A stretch of DNA of 64,000 nt from Reticulitermes lucifugus (taxonomy: Eukaryota > Arthropoda > Insecta > Blattodea > Rhinotermitidae). A model generated the notes under the pieces. That model was not told where the DNA came from, searched no databases, and saw only the letters and a list, made by a program, of their open reading frames with translations. Each line of letters opens with the position of its first letter. Within the stretch, counting starts at the first letter, position 1. Of the stretch, positions 48,294-60,774 are shown piece by piece. The position numbers and the translations under genes are program-made. The DNA lies in assembly GCA_026260175.1 (NCBI GenBank), contig JAKCWW010000006.1, forward strand, positions 165,068 through 229,067. The letters run 5' to 3'.

Positions 48294-48553
48294 TAAAATA
48301 TTTTAGCCATCCAAACACTTACCACGCTTTTAAAACTTTCGGCTTTTCTCACGTAATGAAGCCACAATGAAATCCAAAATTTTCGTGCTTTTCCTTTGTC
48401 GAATTGCAACACAAAACCAAAAAGTATTACATAAAAAAGAAGGAAGTACAAAGAACAAAGAGATAATGTGTGCATAAGGACCCAGCCCTTAGCCAGAAGA
48501 ATGCAGTATCATCATGCCATAATATTTTAATATTAACTCGATAACCATTTAAC

Positions 48554-48626
48554 ACTATTATGGCACATTTACTACTATTATGGCACATTTACTACTATTA
48601 TGGCACATTTACTACTATTATGGCAC
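48554..48626. repeat. 20-bp tandem repeat, 3.6 copies
   Basis: The unit ACTATTATGGCACATTTACT is repeated without mismatches at 48554, 48574 and 48594, with a partial fourth copy. Confidence 0.95.
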
Positions 48627-50560
48627 CTACGGACAGTTCTCCCACGCAATCTTTATCTACTAGGTTTCTAGACTACTAATTTTCCTACATTTTATGTGCT
48701 ACACTTTCCCAATCACATTAAATATTATTGTTTTAACAAGGCGTAAAATTTTCTCTATCCTTTTCCTTACAAATCTAGCCATGAAACACATCACTTACCC
48801 TTTCCTAACGCCCCCATTTCACTAGCTTTGTGAAACAATCTTATGTTATTGAAGCATCACAGGACATCGTTTTGCTTGTTTTCAGAATCGGCTACATATA
48901 GCAAAAATTTTTACAAAGAAAGCAAAGATATGATTTTATCTCTTTCTTTTGTATGTGACTTGGATTCATGTTCTTTCTTTGCCGTGTATGAAATGTTTGT
49001 AGAGACGTGTCTCCGACATCGGCTACATAATCTTCTGTCATCCATCACACAAGTCTGACAGAAAGTTACAAAGTGTATGAGGTTGCATTTTCACCCAGGG
49101 TCCCCGGAAAGCGAAACAGAATTGAATAACGGGTTTTAATACGTGAATGAAAAAATTCACTTATGGGTTCACATATAGAGATAATGGAATGAAATTACAC
49201 TCGTTTATAAGCTTTTGAACCTCGCCGGCTTTTCCATTAGATCCATAAATAATACTGAAAATGGATAGCTTCTGGTTTATTACCGACACAGTTTCTTGTT
49301 TTTAAACTTACCTGCAACATTACGTTTTCTATCAATGTCAAAAATGTATCACAAATACGCTCCATTTCTCACATTCCTGGGAAAATACATCATTAGGAGA
49401 AAACGTAGCTTGTATCCACAACAAATGCACAGCGATCAGGGGTGTTAAAATAAGTGTGAATCTGCAGAACACTACAGCTTTCAGGGCAGATCGGAATGGG
49501 TGTTAAAATCTACAATTCTTTTTTTCCAAAATAACGTATCAACGGAAAAGGTATGTTGTAATTAATTCAACACGGCCTGCTACAACGTACTTTAAAATTG
49601 TTTCATCTCTTTCCGTTTAGTATAGGCAATATTTTTCAGCAGGTTTAAACCAAAGCTTTACATATCTAACATACCAGTTTATGTTTTATATTCAATTTAT
49701 ATCATATTACGTATTATATATGTTATAATTAATGTATGTTATACTTGTTATATTAAATTTATATTGAATTTAAGAATATAAAATCTAACGTTCATCTAAA
49801 TAATATTTATAGATTCCATTCCAACCTCACAGAAGACACATCATGTGTTATTCACCACGACAAGTCAGTGCAATGTTTTTTACATTAATAATTTTTATTA
49901 ATTTTTAAAACCATAAAGAAAGTATAAACACTGTCATTGTCAAGACAATAATTAAGTATTAAAGTAACAGATTTTTCATAAAACTTGCATTTGGGAATGT
50001 TAAAATTTTACGCAATAAGCTACCAAGTTCGACTTTCATTTGGTGATATTTGCGGTCGTAAAATGACTAATATCACTTGACTAGGGAAGTATTTTGCAGC
50101 TGTCAAAATACGCCAGGCAATTTAATTCATTCACGCATATGATTTCTGCTTTTATTCCCTACGCGAAGGAATCTGCTGTGACGCAAAAGAGACTCAAATT
50201 ATAGACTGCATGTAACAAATGTATTAGAATTAATTTGGGGATTAAAACTGTGTTTAAACAAACATAAAATTTTATTCCAAAGTTAATTTTTAAGCCAGTA
50301 AAGTTTATTGTAAACATCGGAGAATAAAAATCCAACGGGTGAAAGTAGGGATACATACGTATTCCCAGTAAAGTCAGTCTTTATTGCAGGATGACAATAA
50401 AAGTCGTGTGTTTTATTTTCGACTTAGGTACGAACGCAGTAGGTTTAGCGTAGACACTCTTGAGATTAGGCTACCAGAGGAACAAAGGAGGAATCTTTGT
50501 TTTATTCTCTTCATGGGAAAGAGATTTTTATCTTCTCGAAAATCTCCTAACTGCCTCTGG
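48627..50560. other. No gene recognised
   Basis: AT-rich, especially 49680-49800, where short self-complementary AT tracts occur. No coding signal. Confidence 0.5.
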
Positions 50561-50595
50561 GTACCACCCAGCCTCCTAATAAATGAACACTTGAG
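50561..50595 (+). repeat. Repeat-P, copy 4 (fragment)
   Basis: CTCTGGGTACCACCCAGCCT followed by CCTAATAAATGA matches the terminal part of the copy at 10257. A 122-codon frame (50384-50752) runs across it and is therefore unlikely to be a gene. Confidence 0.5.
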
Positions 50596-50599
50596 GCTC

Positions 50600-51641
50600 T
50601 TTCCCCTGAGGCAAAGCAGCCAAAGCATAAACCTAATCATTCACCTCCGTGTAATGCAGAAATTACGAATAAGCAGAGCTACATTCCCAGCCCTCCATAT
50701 GCCTTCAAATCGTGCACAGCACCACGTTACCAACTTCACCAGGTACAAATGAAGTACCTCATAATAATCTTGTATTTGATACCTAATTTCGAGAGAAGTC
50801 TCCCGGATTTACAACTAAATTAGGTACAGTGTTTTACCTACAGTCACCTTTATCGGCTCACTGTAATGCTATTAACACTATGGAACACATGCATCGCGAT
50901 GTCGAGTTTAGTGTTATGACAAAAAAACGTAGGATTATATCATGAAATTGGGACACTTAAAGTACGTGTTAGAATTTAGGATGAGAAATATTTCTGTGGA
51001 GCAGATAGCACTGGTACTGTGGCGTATTGAAGAATAATTGACCACGTTTAGCCATAAACGTAATAATGTGTATTAGGAATTTGACCGTGATAGCGTTTTA
51101 TAAATTGTGATATACAAAGAGGCTGTACATCGGTGGAGTCAACCTGCTCGTGACATTAGGCTGAACAAAGCAATTGTGCAAATAATACTACTGTACGCGT
51201 ACATTTTATGTCTGAATAGACAGAGGGAAAATAGGTCGGGGGTTGGTGGTGGGGGTGGATCACGTGGTGTGTGGACTAAATCGAATGAAGGTGAACCTCA
51301 GGAAAGCCTGAATAGGAAAAACTAATCTAAAAAGTAAAACAACTTGGGTCACGTGTTGCAGTCTCTCCGAACAACAGTGTGCTTACTCTTATCTAGTGCA
51401 CAGTAAAGGCAGGAACAGACAGCCGGAATTGTTAGGCCAGAACAAGGGTTACGGAGTAAACACATGTTCCTCGTTTCGTTGTAGACACTCTAAATTCCCC
51501 ATAAACGTATAGGCTATGTAAATTACACACTTCATTTCTATAGATAGCCCCAACTGAGGTAATTACTCTGAGATATGCCTATATCATTAGACCTTTCTGC
51601 CATGTGGGATTATTATATTATTCTGTAAGTTTCTGAGTATG
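50600..51641. other. No recognised feature
   Basis: Mixed AT-rich sequence with a short G-rich patch near 51236-51258. No gene. Confidence 0.5.
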
Positions 51642-51649
51642 GTGTATCA

Positions 51650-52417
51650 CAGGGGTGGCCAAACTTGCTTAACGTAAGAGCCACATTCGATAAACTTCAG
51701 ATGTTTGAGAGCCGCAAGACATGAACAAATATTACACACACATTTTTATTGTTGCATGCACATTTTGTTACAAAACATTTATATAAATATTAATAAATAC
51801 ATGTACGTAATAATATTTATTCATGTATGTAGTTTTTAAACTGTTAATTTGTATTAGTTGCAATAATGACACAGTACACAAATGTATACCAAATATTTTC
51901 AAAATCGTGATTGATTATTTTTTTAACTATATTGAGCTTATTTAATACGGTAATGAACTACGGAAACATCTAAGAAAAATATGCAAATTTGCATTTCATT
52001 AACATTAAATGAAATTGCCAAAAATAAAAATAAAAGGCTATTTACTGTCAGTAGAGGTCTTGTGAGCCTCCATCTTGGCTGTGAGTCGTTTAAATTTCGG
52101 CTGATATGTTGTCCAGCACAATTCTTCTGTAATCCTTGCTAATCCAAAATTTCTTTAATCCCTGACTCAAATCTAACATTAAAATTAGGATTTAAATTCT
52201 TAAATATATTTACTCACCATGAACATTAAACTTACATTTTAATCCAGCGGACTCTCAGTTTATACCCGGCAAATAATTATAAAGCTTGAACATTTTTTAT
52301 TTACCTTTTATATGAATTGTAATGCAAAAAGGAGCTCAACCAACATATTTCCGCGAGCCGCACATTACATGTCAAAAAGCCGCATGTGGCTCGCAAGCCG
52401 CGGTTAGGCTACCCCTG
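51650..52417. mobile_element. hAT-like DNA transposon, non-autonomous
   Basis: The element starts CAGGGGTGGCCAAACTTGCT and ends, read on the minus strand, CAGGGGTAGCCTAACCGCGG. The subterminal blocks AGAGCCACATTCGATAAAC and AGCCGCATGTGGCTCGCAAG are typical of hAT elements with CAGGGGTGGCCAAAC termini. Flanking octamers GTGTATCA (51642-51649) and GTATACCA (52418-52425) match at 6 of 8 positions, as expected of an aged 8-bp target duplication. The 768-base interior is AT-rich with no transposase frame. Confidence 0.85.
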
Positions 52418-52425
52418 GTATACCA

Positions 52426-53060
52426 GAAGTACAGTTGCAAATTTTGTGGACGTTCTCCATCTCCTAATTTATTCACATTAACTTACGAATAAAACACTAC
52501 CTTTCGGGGCAATTTCGGCCCTAGTCTTCGGGCTTGCTTTTAAACACCATATAAGCATGTGATAATATTATTTTATAGAAGCAAGCTTGAAAACAGGGGC
52601 CTATCGTGCCCCCAAAACAGTAGTGTATTTATTAAATTAATTTGTATAAGCTAGGCGATGGAAAAATTCCACAAATTTAATGAGTATCGGGAAGTATTGT
52701 GTTCTATGCCATATCTGTAACGTTCTATTTAACATGGGATTTAAGTCAATGAATTAGTTATTTCATTGATAATTGAGTAGATGAACGAATGAATGAATAC
52801 GACATGAAGAAGTTTTTAGTATAATCAGGACTATTTAGAGGGCATATCTCATTTCAAAGGAAATTAAATATTCCGCGAAATTGGACAGCTTTCTTCTCCA
52901 TATTATGACCAACGATCCTTCTAATTTTTTACAGCTGCGCGGACCTGCTACTGCTCTGAGCAGAATATTTTTACACGACCTGACGACTGCGCGGTACTTT
53001 AAAAGATTTTGGAATATGCGTAATAAGAAAATTCCAGCTGCGCTGCAACAATTTAGTGTG
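52426..53060. other. No gene; possible DNA-transposon interior
   Basis: Frames of about 80 codons on both strands (52835-53138) have no recognised domain. Near 52505-52550 a CCTTTCGGGGCAATTTCGGC string resembles hairpin-bearing repeats but is unassigned. Confidence 0.45.
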
Positions 53061-53069
53061 TGGGAGCGT

Positions 53070-53118
53070 TTCATTAAATGCGCGGCCGCGCACCCGTGCA
53101 GCTTAGAGGGAACATTGA
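53070..53118. mobile_element. Possible terminal end of a hAT-like element
   Basis: GCGCGGCCGCGCACCCGTGC and AGCTTAGAGGGAACATTG stand out as a GC-rich block. On the minus strand it begins CAATGTTCCCTCTAAGCTGC, which resembles hAT termini I have seen elsewhere. The opposite end was not found, so this is tentative. Confidence 0.35.
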
Positions 53119-53124
53119 CTGTTA

Positions 53125-55324
53125 CAAAATTTTGTTGAGTGCCGTCACCTGCAAAGTGGAATTCACATATTCCAAAACCCCTGAGATTTGTTTTAAAAAA
53201 AATATTAAATCATTTTCGGAAATTACTTCAGTGCTGTCGTCACATTGCTGCCTGCCCCTTCCATTGTTTCTAAATGAGATTCGCAATATCCTTTTCAAGG
53301 AAAACTTTAACATTAAGAGTACAGAAGTCACAAGGGACTATATCAAGACAATACGGTAGCCATTTAAATATTGCTATTTGTTTTCTCCAAGAACGACTTT
53401 GCCGGACCAGCTGAGGGGGAAAAACGTATTAGCACGATATAATTTCCACTTCTTATGCCAAGGATTTTGTCTGCTTCGAAGAACATTTACCCTTAAGTGT
53501 TTCAAAACTTGAAGGCGGAACACGTGATTACTATTTCGCTTTTATTTTTACCACGGCATTTTGTCGCCATCAGAGACCCCTGATATTATCATTGGAGATT
53601 TTGGATCACGTATATTTTTTCGAACCCAGTTAACAGCAAAAGGCATTATATTATCCAAAAGGCTGAATTCTTCCTACATTCTTGCCGGAAGTTCCGAGAA
53701 CGCTTATTTCCTCCATTCTTGGCATAGAAACAAAACAATAAGCCAAAAATAACCTATTGTAACCACAAAGTGAACTGAATATCAGCTTGGTTTGCCGTAA
53801 AATTTTTGTATGTTACTTTAAATTTTTGCCAGTCACTGCACAAAACCATCAATCGGGTCAATTTCTTCCCTCCCAATTTGTCTCTCCTTTTCTCTCTGCC
53901 TCTGTTGCTCACACAAACAAACAAACAAACAAGGCCTGAGTTCGTGTTGCATCCTAAGACACTGAACATCCCAGCTGAATATCCAGTTCCTTAGTACAAC
54001 TATACAGTCATTTTTCATAATGGCGCCTGTATACACAATCAACTGCCGAATGATTTTGGCACTGTGTGTGAAGCCAGTCTTACCCTGAAGAATGCAGAGA
54101 ACAAAACAAGAGTGTCACTTCTCACGCAATACCGTGTGTTGATTTGTCACGCACACGGCTTTCATACAAACGGAGGAAAATATGAAGAGAACGCTGCCGG
54201 CATTACGGTGTTGAGTCATTATGTCACGAAACACAGTGCCGGAGCAACAAAAGATTTCAGGGCCAATTTTCTTCAAGCTACTAATCTCTCAGATGAAATG
54301 ATTTTGATGAAGTATAGTGAAAGGTTTACTGATTCCACGTAAGGTTTTTTTCTTGTCCTAGCACTTTTATTTATATGTTAAATATTTTATGGAGTTAGTA
54401 GCTGGCAACTTGAATGAATGATACCGTGATGTGTGGGAGAAAAGTCAGTCTTCAGTATTTAAGCACAATATATATAATTATACCTTCACTATTACATTTT
54501 ACATTTAAATTTAGAATAGAACACTTGCAAGGTGACTAACATGAAGGATGTGTTTGGTAGAGTTTGGGATCTTGGAGTTTTTATCTTACTATTTTTAATT
54601 TTACCACTCATCTACATAGGCTACTTACGTAACGCCTGTATGTAGTCTCTCTATGAGTGACACTGCCATTTTCTCTTAGACGTCAAACGCCATTTTGTGT
54701 AGACGTGTTTTATTGACTCATCCAGTTGTAAAATTGATGACGTCAAAAAGCAACAACAGTATTTTCATTTAAGTCTTTGTGAAACTCAGCATGACAGCCA
54801 GAGAGACCGAATAATTTCAAAACGAACGTCGCTCTTGAGTGGCTGATATTCTGACTTTATATTCATGTGGCCTCGGATGAAAATCTGGGCCAGGCGACTG
54901 GCTACCCAGACTGGATTTTACGTGGTTTACTCGAAGCCGTGCAAGAATATTATATTAAAACCTAAAAACTTCTTTCTTCGACGTTCTTTCCAATTTAAGA
55001 TGTAATAAGTAGTCACTTATCATTCAACGCAGTACATTGGCAGCCTCCTGAAGAGACCAAGAATTGAAAAAAAGGAATGCGAAATCTTGACTCAGGAATA
55101 AAACCTTAAAATTTCGAAATCTTTTCTTGATTTCCTGTATTTCAGGATGGCTGAAAATTCAGTGTATGATAAACGTTAGTCACTGCTTTCATTTTCGAGA
55201 TTCGTAGCAAATGAAGAACGATGGTATTTAAATGAGGTGCTAAAAATATAAAAAGATATCGCGTGATAATATTTAAATTTACATTCCGAGAAACATTTAT
55301 TGATGTCTTGTTTGCTTAGCGAAG
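53125..55324. other. No gene recognised
   Basis: AT-rich. An (ACAA)n tract lies at 53913-53932. Short frames carry no motif. Confidence 0.5.
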
Positions 55325-55357
55325 TTTGAGAGTCAGAGTAAATTCAGCCAAACACAA

Positions 55358-55416
55358 CAACTGTTTATTCCAGTGTTAATTTAAGGGTCTTGAATTAACA
55401 CTGGAATAAACAGTTG
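55358..55416. repeat. Perfect 24-bp inverted repeat, 11-base loop
   Basis: The left arm (55358-55381, starting CAACTGTTTATTCCAGTG) and right arm (55393-55416) are exact complements around TAAGGGTCTTG. Similarity extends imperfectly outward (GAGAGTCAGAGT against GAGAATCACAGT), suggesting an inverted repeat of about 120 bases overall (55325-55442). Confidence 0.9.
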
Positions 55417-55442
55417 CATTTCGATTGACTGTGATTCTCATT

Positions 55443-56149
55443 GTCCATAACACAAAGGTGATGAATCGTCCTAAGATTAACACGGTTCATTCAACGGTAC
55501 AGACCGAAGTGACGAAAGGTAATATGATTGTGAATTACTAATTTTAAAGGACACGATAATATCTTGTAGAATGTAATTTCGCAGAACCTGTCTGAAGAAA
55601 CCCAGAACAACTTGTAATTCCTTCACATATCCAGCCCCCAGTCCGAAGTTTGAACAAGGGATATCCCAAATTCGAAGCGGCTGTAGTAACCCTTGAACTG
55701 CGAAGATAGGTATATTATTGTATTCAGAATTGAAAATTGATTGTCTCATGTTCCATTGTATGTAAATGAACAGAAAGGAAAATAAAGAATTGCAGAGCCA
55801 TGTAGCACGTCCCATTAGATTCATGGCGGAAATCGGCCCGAATGTCTTAACTGGTGTACCCAGACAATAGGTTCTCGTTCGTGGGTATGAAGTCATACAA
55901 ATTTGCTGCAGGTTTTATGGTCGCCTTGTAGACATACTGCATTAGACCTTTTGAGACTGAAGAAGTTTGAAGTCACTTTATGACTGGCCTTCATTCTGTC
56001 AGCATGTCTTCACGTTAGCCCCACTACTGTCTGATAAACATATTTTTTATGACGCAATTCCTGCTCAGAAGATCTGAAAGAAGATATTTGCGAGATTTTA
56101 GGTTTTCACAGTGGTACTTATGAATATTCCCGTATTACAAGGTATGACG
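55443..56149. other. No gene recognised; 139-codon minus-strand frame
   Basis: The frame at 55477-55896 (minus) is the longest closed frame in the window. It contains LRIWDIPCSNFGLGAGYVK, which faintly recalls repeat-derived strings from insects. I see no domain, signal peptide or splice context, and treat it as repeat-derived or random. Confidence 0.4.
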
Positions 56150-56243
56150 CTGTGTAGTTTCGGAGGAGTGTACTGCCTCAACTTTCAGGTCAGTGCGACT
56201 AAATGACAAAGGAGGCAGTACGTTCTTCCGATACGTTATAACG
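56150..56243. repeat. Foldback-F: GGAGGA-family inverted repeat, short interior
   Basis: The left arm TGACGCTGTGTAGTTTCGGA, then GGAGTGTACTGCCTC...TTTCAGG (56153-56190), pairs with the right arm ending at 56243, whose minus strand reads GTTATAACGTATCGGAAGAA then CGTACTGCCTCC. The arms are separated by about 12 bases, making this the most compact member. Confidence 0.65.
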
Positions 56244-56249
56244 TATTTG

Positions 56250-59200
56250 TTGATCTACAGGGGTCATATCACTGAACATTGGAATTCTTTCCCGCTGTTA
56301 TTTTTACCACACTTTTGAAATGCCTAAAACCGAATTTCAGAGAAAATCATCAGGAATTAGAACTGAATATCATTGGCATATCTTCTGGTCCATGCCGCTG
56401 ATATGAATTTAGGAGCATAGATATTAGTACTATAAATAAAATCACAGATAATATAGGATTTATGAAACTCAAGTACGGATTTTGTTTCAGGAATAAACAG
56501 AGAGACACTGAGCATAGGAGACCCATCTATTCATCAGAAGACACGATTTCTAACTTGTGTAATGCGCTTGATGTGATTAAGTGAATGAGTGAGCCCCTTT
56601 CTTATTTCCATGTTTACTATCGAATTCACACGCAGGTTGCCACGGTTTAGAATAGGAGTTGACGTAAACTGTGTTCTCTGTGAGGTACGCGCTGAAGCCA
56701 TACCAACAGTTCATATAATGGAGACAGTGTGTTATCTGTGATGTATGGGCTAAGGCTGAAGAAAGAGCTAAGCATCGAGCATAGCAGTCAGATGGCATTA
56801 TTCCGATAGAAGAACTTAACGCTTGGTTTGCTCTGAGAATGACAATGAGACCGATGAAAGAGGGAAGAGACAGTAAAATTTGTTTAGCCCTTCAAACGGA
56901 GGACACTTGACTGGTCAAAATGTATCCTCAAGAAATTTGTCAAACTTCAGAAATATGAGTTGGTAATGTGGGGATCTGTCATAAACTAATTTCGTAATGC
57001 ATACATTTCGGGTTCTTTATTTTCACCTTTAATAAGAACAATTCAGATATAATTCTACTGCTATCCCACTAAATTTCCACAGTTGATGGCAGAGTTGAGA
57101 TACATATATAAAACCACTGGGAGAGCTGTCCACTCACTGTTAATAGAAGACCGCTTTCTGTATTGTCAGCCATGGTAACCATAACTGCTTCCACTACGAA
57201 AACATCCATAAATGTGTGACAGCCGAGATATTGCTTCGCCGCTGGGAACAGATAAAGACCGCTAGTCGACGAATTCGCCAGATATGATTACAATAAGTGC
57301 AGACTTCTTGAGCTGCGAAATTATAAGCCATATAAATTTATATTCTATAATGGGTTACTGTTATGTTCACAAAGAAGTTTGGAGCAGACTAAGTAAAATG
57401 AAGACACCATGAAAAATAAAATCGAAAATTATAATAATAAATGGGATTGTAAATAATAATTCAATATAAATAGGAAAATGAAAGTCAGAAAAGGAAGAGA
57501 AACGGCGAAGTAAAATTATAAGAAATAAACCTAAAATCAAATGAAGCTGAAATTCAATAAAATACATGTATTGAGAATTACATATACCTTTGACAATTCA
57601 GCTGTGTTCTCGGTCTTTCACATCCACTAATTTAAACTGGCTTCACGATACGCCTTGCTGTTTCGGCATTCACTGACGGCACATTCTACCTTAATCATCC
57701 TACAAGTCACGTTCTCACACATGGCCTCATAATCTATGTATAATTCTGCTCTATTGAGGAGAATCATTGTTAACTCATAACTATCGGAGCACACAGCGGC
57801 TTATTACCAGCTTGCGCAACGTCATCCGGTAAGCCGTCTGTTGTTATTTACCTGGTCTGTTTATTCGTGACTGAACACGTATCTTCCGTCTTGTAAATTC
57901 GCGCCTATTTATTCTGCCAACTCTTGCAAATTTGATTTGATTCAGATTATTTTTTTTTGTTAAGCTTGTAATTTGTGTCACCATATGTGGTTTTATTCAC
58001 AACTATGCTGATGACAGAAAATGTATGGGTAGCTAACATCTGTCATTTTCTAGGTAAAAAATCTTAAAGCATATTCTGTTAATGCTGCTTAACTAAAAGA
58101 TCCAGGTCAATACCAAACCAGTGCGTGTGAAAATTGTGGTGGACAGAGTAGCACTTGCAAAGTTGTTCTCAGAGCACGTTTGTTTCCCCTGTCATTGTCA
58201 TTCTACCAATGGCCCATACTCATATTTCATTCATCTGCCATCAACGCTATATAATCTTCGCCGCTGAAAAGTCGTTAAATAGAGCACTAAAATGACTTTC
58301 ATTTTGTTGCTTTATCTCATGCAAATAGCTAAGTAACTCTCTGTTATTCTTTAATTCAATCCATAGAACACTTGTGGAAACGGTAATAAATATTTAAGTT
58401 CTAAAAACGCTTAATTTCTTGAGTGTCTGAACATCTAGACACTGATCCTTGCAGTTAGTAAACTTAGTTACATTAATAATAATTAGTGAAAATGTTACAA
58501 GGTTTTTATATGATAATATTCTATTACGATAAGTTTAATGTCGCTTATTGTTGAGTCAAGTCTTATCTGATAAAGTACTCAGATGATTAATACTTTACTT
58601 TGCAACAGACTACACGGCGTCACATCTCAGAGAAGGATTATCTTCAACATACTTCTAGCTCGGTCAGTGTTGTGACTTTCACCATGCATAGGACCACTAG
58701 TGCCACGATCTGACAAGACACCCCAATCACTTATGCACCATACCCGTGGCACACCAACCGTAACAAGCTCTACTGGACTTCCCTGACGATAAAGCTGGTT
58801 GAAGAAATACAGATATTAGAATAAATTACTTCATCAAGCACACAGTTTCCAAAACTGCCACGTTCCCACTATTATTTTTTAACTTGACTTTGAGCATAAT
58901 TAACGCTAAAAGTAGGCCTATATATAAGGCTAGTTAGCAATAACACACACAGATTAAAAAATCAAAGTATCTTACTCCGACCCCAACTTCAGATAATTGC
59001 ATACTTCACTTTGAATGACTCACGTTTATGGCCAGCATTACTTAGTCAAGTTATAACAAGCTAAGGGCAAGACGAAGCCTAGCAATACAATTATGAAGCA
59101 AACCAGATTCTTAAAATTCAATTACCTCCCGTTTATTTGCCTGAAGGTCTATCATGATCAGAGTCAGTGATACCAATCAACCTTCAAAAGGTCTACTCGC

Positions 59201-59695
59201 GGCCACTTCAAAACGGAATCAACACAAATAATTTATGCAGCCCAAAGCTTCCATCGGAAACATCACAAGTTGATGACAGTGATCAGTTGATGAAATCACC
59301 GCCTTCTGTTTCTCTCTTGTCTCTCTATTTCTCTGTCTGTGTCTCTCATTTTATGAGTCATGGTAGAATAAAAGAATCAAAGAGAAAGAACAGTTGGAAG
59401 AATAAATAAAGATAGAAACCGTTTTAAATATCTTAAGATTTAGTTGATTGTACATTTTGTTCAGAACTAGACAACGGGGGTTCATTCTTTGGCACGACCA
59501 CAGCCGCGATGGCTTGAGATGTGCCCTACAATCCAACAAATTATCCTGCATACGTGAGATGCAGCACAGAAAGTATCTTGTCACTCACTTAAGTTTTGAT
59601 GTCAGTGGCCATGTTTGCTATATCCTAGCCCTAAAACCAGATATCCATGCCCCTTACAATGCTTTCGGCGGTGCTAGACTACAGGAGTAATAATA
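56250..59695. other. No gene recognised
   Basis: AT-rich with frames of 80 codons or fewer and no recognisable repeat. Confidence 0.5.
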
Positions 59696-59699
59696 ATTA

Positions 59700-59735
59700 T
59701 TATTATAATTACAATTATAATTGTAATTATAATAA
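59700..59735. repeat. Perfect 36-bp AT palindrome
   Basis: TTATTATAATTACAATTA and its exact reverse complement meet with no loop, next to a TAA-rich tract. It has cruciform potential. Confidence 0.9.
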
Positions 59736-59879
59736 AGACCTTACAAGGGTTATAGAGCGTATATGGAATGTAAAAGACGGGAATTATACCAATAATAATA
59801 ATAAAGGCAACTGAAACCATCTCAAAACCATTCAGAAAATACCTTAATAACATACGGAAAGAAAATCAAGGAACACAGG

Positions 59880-60060
59880 AAACAGCCATATTGGGCACTG
59901 CAAACATACATTGGAAATTACTAATATAAAAGTACAACATATATTTCAAGAGAAATAACATTACATGTACCACAAATTGTAACCACAGAATAGCTGCAAC
60001 GCTATATACCCTAGAAACATTGTTTCAGGAATATAATTTTAAATACACTGTATAAAGGTG

Positions 60061-60093
<33 letters not shown>
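59880..60093 (+). mobile_element. LINE-C (I-like) 3' end with (TAA)n tail, copy 2
   Basis: The plus frame gives AILGTANIHWKLLI, stop, KYNIYFKRNNITCTT, then ETLFQEYNFKYTV and a stop. The sequence TGTATAAAGGTGAT and a TAA tail (60063-60093) follow. It aligns with 26277-26443. An internal stop shows it is dead. The upstream part of the copy is not clearly recognisable. Confidence 0.65.
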
Positions 60094-60094
<1 letters not shown>

Positions 60095-60774
60095 TAGGAA
60101 TATAAGCTTACATAGCAACTGATGGCCACGGAGAGAGAAAGTTAAGAAACTTTAACTTAGAAGAACTAATGACTATATCATCTCTTCCCCTGGAATTTCC
60201 TTAATATTAGCTGTATCAAAAGAAATGTAATTGTCTTCCATAAAAACATTTTTCAATTTAACACTCTGATATGAAAGTTACTGCACTCTATTGAATATAC
60301 TTTTATTGTTGTTTATTTTTAAGTGTAGGTTCTAAAAGCGAAAGGGCGTAATATTAGAGTTTTTCAATTATTTACATCCGTCGCCTGCAGAGTGATCGCT
60401 TTATGCATGAAATATTACCTACAAAATGAACAGATGAACACACATTGCTTGATGTACAACAGGAACAATCTATAGCCGCCTAGCGACCAGAGAATGGGTG
60501 TAGAAACACAAGGAAACTAGAGAGAGAAATGGATTTTACACACTATGTATAAAAGCGGTTCTTAGTGTATCTAATGCAGCCTAATTTCTAGAGCATAGGC
60601 TGCCACAATGACAAGAGTAATCATTAATAAGCCTAAACATAGGATGCAATAGAGAGCATATAGCTTAACTAATAGTAATCATAGCAGCAACAGGCATGCA
60701 ACTCCGATGCAAACCCACAAGTTCTTGCGTCCTCCACATCGTTCATACTCATTGTAGGGTTAATACATCAATCA
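60094..60774. other. No recognised feature
   Basis: AT-rich, no open frame of note. Confidence 0.5.

Noticed and set aside
50384-50752. 122-codon plus-strand open frame
   Set aside because: Crosses a repeat-P fragment and has no motif.
55477-55896. 139-codon minus-strand open frame
   Set aside because: No recognisable domain and no splice or promoter context. One stretch resembles translated insect repeats.
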